In this document: piece by piece, positions 7,315 to 8,743 of the stretch
How positions within the stretch are numbered: the stretch's first letter is position 1
Layout: each line of letters begins with the position of its first letter
From: Candidatus Thorarchaeota archaeon
GTDB lineage: Archaea > Asgardarchaeota > Thorarchaeia > Thorarchaeales > Thorarchaeaceae
Length of the DNA stretch: 8,743 nucleotides
Assembly: GCA_016841005.1 (NCBI GenBank)
Contig: JAEORG010000352.1
Span: 1 to 8,743, forward strand
Direction of reading: 5' to 3'
Position numbers and translations under genes: made by a program
Notes under the pieces: model-generated
The model's input: only the letters and a program-made list of their open reading frames with translations
Database searches by the model: none
Told to the model about the DNA's origin: nothing

Positions 7315-7797
7315 TTGAAGAAAATCCTTGCTATCGACTACGAGAAGTGTACCGGATGCAGAAATTGTGAATTGGCCTGTTCAATAGCACATACTCGCAC
7401 ATTTAATCCTGCAAGATCTAGAATTCAGATTCTAAAGAGCGAACCTGATAATATTGTAGCTCCAATGGTATGTCTTCAGTGTGATGTTCCTCTATGCAGA
7501 AATGCTTGTCCAAATGGAGCTATAAAAGAGAACGAACATGGAACGCTCTATGTCGATAGTAAGACTTGCGTAGGATGCATGAATTGTGTTACTGCGTGCA
7601 TCTATGGTGGTATCACCATCGATCCAGAGACCAAGAAAGCTATCAAATGCGACCATTGTTGGGAAGACCCTAGGTGTGCTCAGGCCTGTGAATATGGTGC
7701 TATTTCATTTGTAGAAAAGAATCAAGGACTCGAAACTCGAATGATTGGAATCAGAAACCTCACTGATCAGATGGGGTTAATCAGGGAGGGACATTAA
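7315..7797 (+). CDS. Four-cluster ferredoxin-like electron-transfer subunit (AorA/HycB type)
   Basis: A 160-residue soluble iron-sulfur protein that probably carries electrons to or from the aldehyde oxidoreductase encoded next. It has exactly 16 cysteines in four sets: C12-C15-C18-C22, C53-C56-C61-C65, C85-C88-C91-C95 and C112-C115-C121-C125, enough for four [4Fe-4S] clusters. The spacing alternates between CxxCxxCxxxC and CxxCx4-5CxxxC, as in the DMSO-reductase-B/HycB/HydN group. No twin-arginine or other signal peptide is present, so it is cytoplasmic. The start is TTG, after GGATGG. Its stop (TAA 7795-7797) lies one base before the next gene's GTG, so the two are certainly cotranscribed. 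In known systems such as Aromatoleum AorA and the small subunit of Pyrococcus WOR5, a protein of this type sits beside a tungsten oxidoreductase. The sequence alone does not tell its final electron acceptor, and no flavin subunit is seen in the window. Confidence 0.93.
   Translation: MKKILAIDYEKCTGCRNCELACSIAHTRTFNPARSRIQILKSEPDNIVAPMVCLQCDVPLCRNACPNGAIKENEHGTLYVDSKTCVGCMNCVTACIYGGITIDPETKKAIKCDHCWEDPRCAQACEYGAISFVEKNQGLETRMIGIRNLTDQMGLIREGH
7785..7789 (+). promoter_or_regulatory. Ribosome binding site for the aldehyde oxidoreductase (GTG start)
   Basis: GGAGG, within GGGAGGG (7784-7790), lies inside the last codons of the Fe-S gene, nine bases before GTG 7799. It fixes that GTG as the start; translation can follow directly from the upstream gene. 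Confidence 0.75.
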
Positions 7798-7798
7798 G

Positions 7799-8743
7799 GT
7801 GACATTTGATTACAAGGGATATGCAGGTTACTATCTTGATATCGACCTTACAAAGGGGAAGATACACAAGAAAGAAATGGAGAAGGAATGGGCAAGACTC
7901 TATCTTGGTGGTACAGGAGTTGCAGCGAAAATCCTCTGGGATAGAACAGGACCTGATACAGACCCATTATCCCCTGAAAATGTATTAATTGCAGGTACAG
8001 GTCCCTTGACTGGTGTTATGTTCTCACCTTCTGCGAGAATGATGTTTGCCGCAAAGAGCCCTCTGACCGGAGTCTGGGGAGAGAGTCATGTTGGTGGCTT
8101 TTTCGGACCCGAAATGAAATTTTCAGGTTTTGACTTCGTAATATTCAATGGGCGTTCACCAAAACCAGTTTACTTGTATCTCAATGATGGAGATGCTGAG
8201 TTAAGAGATGCAGCTCATCTCTGGGGAAAGGAAACTGATACAACTACTATGATGCTTCGAGAGCAACATAAAGATCCAGAACTCAAGACTGCAGTTATTG
8301 GTCCAGCAGGAGAGAATCAGATTGGATATGGCTGTATTATTCTCGATTTCTATAGAGCAGCAGGAAGAACAGGTATGGGCTCTGTACTGGGATCGAAGAA
8401 TGTGAAAGGTATTGCCGCGTCTGGTTCATTAGGTCTTGAAGCTCATGATATGGACAAGTATCTTGAAGCCAATGAAATTGAGATGGAACGATTAAGAGAT
8501 CCAATATGGACCGATTCTCTTGCTTCTCTAAGAAAATATGGAACGACGGATCTTGTTGCAGTCATCAATGAAATAGGTAGACTACCGACAAAGAATCATT
8601 GGACTGGATTCTATGATGATGCAGAAGACATAGGTCCTGAATTAATTGCAGAGAGATACAGACTTGGTCAAGAAGCATGTTTTGGATGTGAACTTGGGTG
8701 CAAATATGTGATCAGAGTGAAAGATGGTCCATATGCAACTACT
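7799..8743 (+). CDS. aor: Tungsten-type aldehyde:ferredoxin oxidoreductase, N-terminal part (3' end outside window)
   Basis: The catalytic subunit of an AOR-family enzyme, which oxidises aldehydes (or reduces acids) at a tungsten-bispterin centre with a nearby [4Fe-4S] cluster. The open frame runs 315 codons to the window end; the family is usually about 600-630 residues, so about half is present. Visible family features are the opening 'GYYLDIDLTKGKI' (10-22), 'YLGGTGVAAKIL' (35-46), 'AGTGPLTG' (65-72), a pterin-binding region with 'SPSARMMFAAKSPLTG' (76-91) and 'GVWGESHVGG' (91-100), then 'AAGRTGMGSVLGSKNVKGI' (187-205). Cys294, Cys297 and Cys301 in 'CFGCELGC' supply three cluster ligands, close to positions 288, 291 and 295 in Pyrococcus AOR; the fourth is expected near 490, beyond the window. 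The start is GTG after GGAGG, one base past the Fe-S gene. Which AOR subgroup (AOR, FOR, WOR4/5, benzoyl-CoA-reductase-like BamB) and which substrate cannot be settled from this half. Confidence 0.95.
   Translation, partial: MTFDYKGYAGYYLDIDLTKGKIHKKEMEKEWARLYLGGTGVAAKILWDRTGPDTDPLSPENVLIAGTGPLTGVMFSPSARMMFAAKSPLTGVWGESHVGGFFGPEMKFSGFDFVIFNGRSPKPVYLYLNDGDAELRDAAHLWGKETDTTTMMLREQHKDPELKTAVIGPAGENQIGYGCIILDFYRAAGRTGMGSVLGSKNVKGIAASGSLGLEAHDMDKYLEANEIEMERLRDPIWTDSLASLRKYGTTDLVAVINEIGRLPTKNHWTGFYDDAEDIGPELIAERYRLGQEACFGCELGCKYVIRVKDGPYATT

Noticed and set aside
7246..7315. AACAAGTT occurring twice (7246-7253 and 7308-7315)
   Set aside because: Eight bases, 62 apart, in AT-rich sequence; the second copy overlaps the TTG start region. 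Chance is likely and no dyad or third copy supports an operator.
7806..7988. 60-codon open frame on the + strand
   Set aside because: It lies in another frame within the aldehyde oxidoreductase gene, whose frame from GTG 7799 is open to the window end and matches the family.
1..8743. CRISPR array, tRNA/rRNA gene, transposase or defence system
   Set aside because: No regularly spaced repeats, cloverleaf-like sequence or mobile-element protein was seen; nearly all of the window is taken up by ordinary metabolic, transport and signalling genes.

Overview
The window looks like a stretch of an anaerobic archaeal chromosome, probably from an uncultured lineage. The evidence is indirect. A tungsten-type aldehyde:ferredoxin oxidoreductase sits behind a 16-cysteine iron-sulfur protein. 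The soluble PAS histidine kinase has a 'LLLHDIGNQ' H-box of the kind I recall from archaeal kinases. GTG, TTG and apparently CTG starts follow strong GGAGG ribosome binding sites, and Arg codons are rich in AGA. A deep archaeal group such as an Asgard (Thorarchaeota-like) genome would fit, but this is a guess. No rRNA, tRNA, CRISPR array, insertion sequence or phage gene is visible.

Left block, + strand (1-3869): the C-terminal part of adenylosuccinate lyase (purB, cut by the window edge) is followed after 32 bp by a conserved-looking 256-residue protein of unknown function. That gene overlaps an ABC exporter ATPase by GTGA, and the ATPase overlaps its ABC-2 permease by ATGA. The last three genes therefore look translationally coupled. 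The role of the 256-residue protein beside a NatAB-type exporter is the main unknown of this block.

Middle block, - strand (3882-7142): a three-PAS cytoplasmic histidine kinase is followed 66 bp downstream by an amidohydrolase of the MTA/SAH deaminase-SsnA type. The amidohydrolase has no ATG, GTG or TTG that would include its conserved N-terminal strands. The reading frame and a perfect Shine-Dalgarno point to a CTG start at 5279. Two residues that contact the nucleoside in known MTA/SAH deaminases appear to be replaced, so its substrate is open. The block converges with the permease gene, leaving only 12 bp between the two stops.

Right block, + strand (7315-8743): a 172-bp divergent intergenic region separates the kinase from a polyferredoxin-like electron-transfer subunit (four 4Cys motifs). 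One base after its stop, the aldehyde oxidoreductase large subunit begins at a GTG and runs off the window end. The pair resembles AorA-AorB: aldehyde oxidation at a tungstopterin, with electrons leaving through the iron-sulfur subunit. No wholly new system is evident. The best leads are the non-canonical start and altered active site of the amidohydrolase, and the unknown protein coupled to the exporter.
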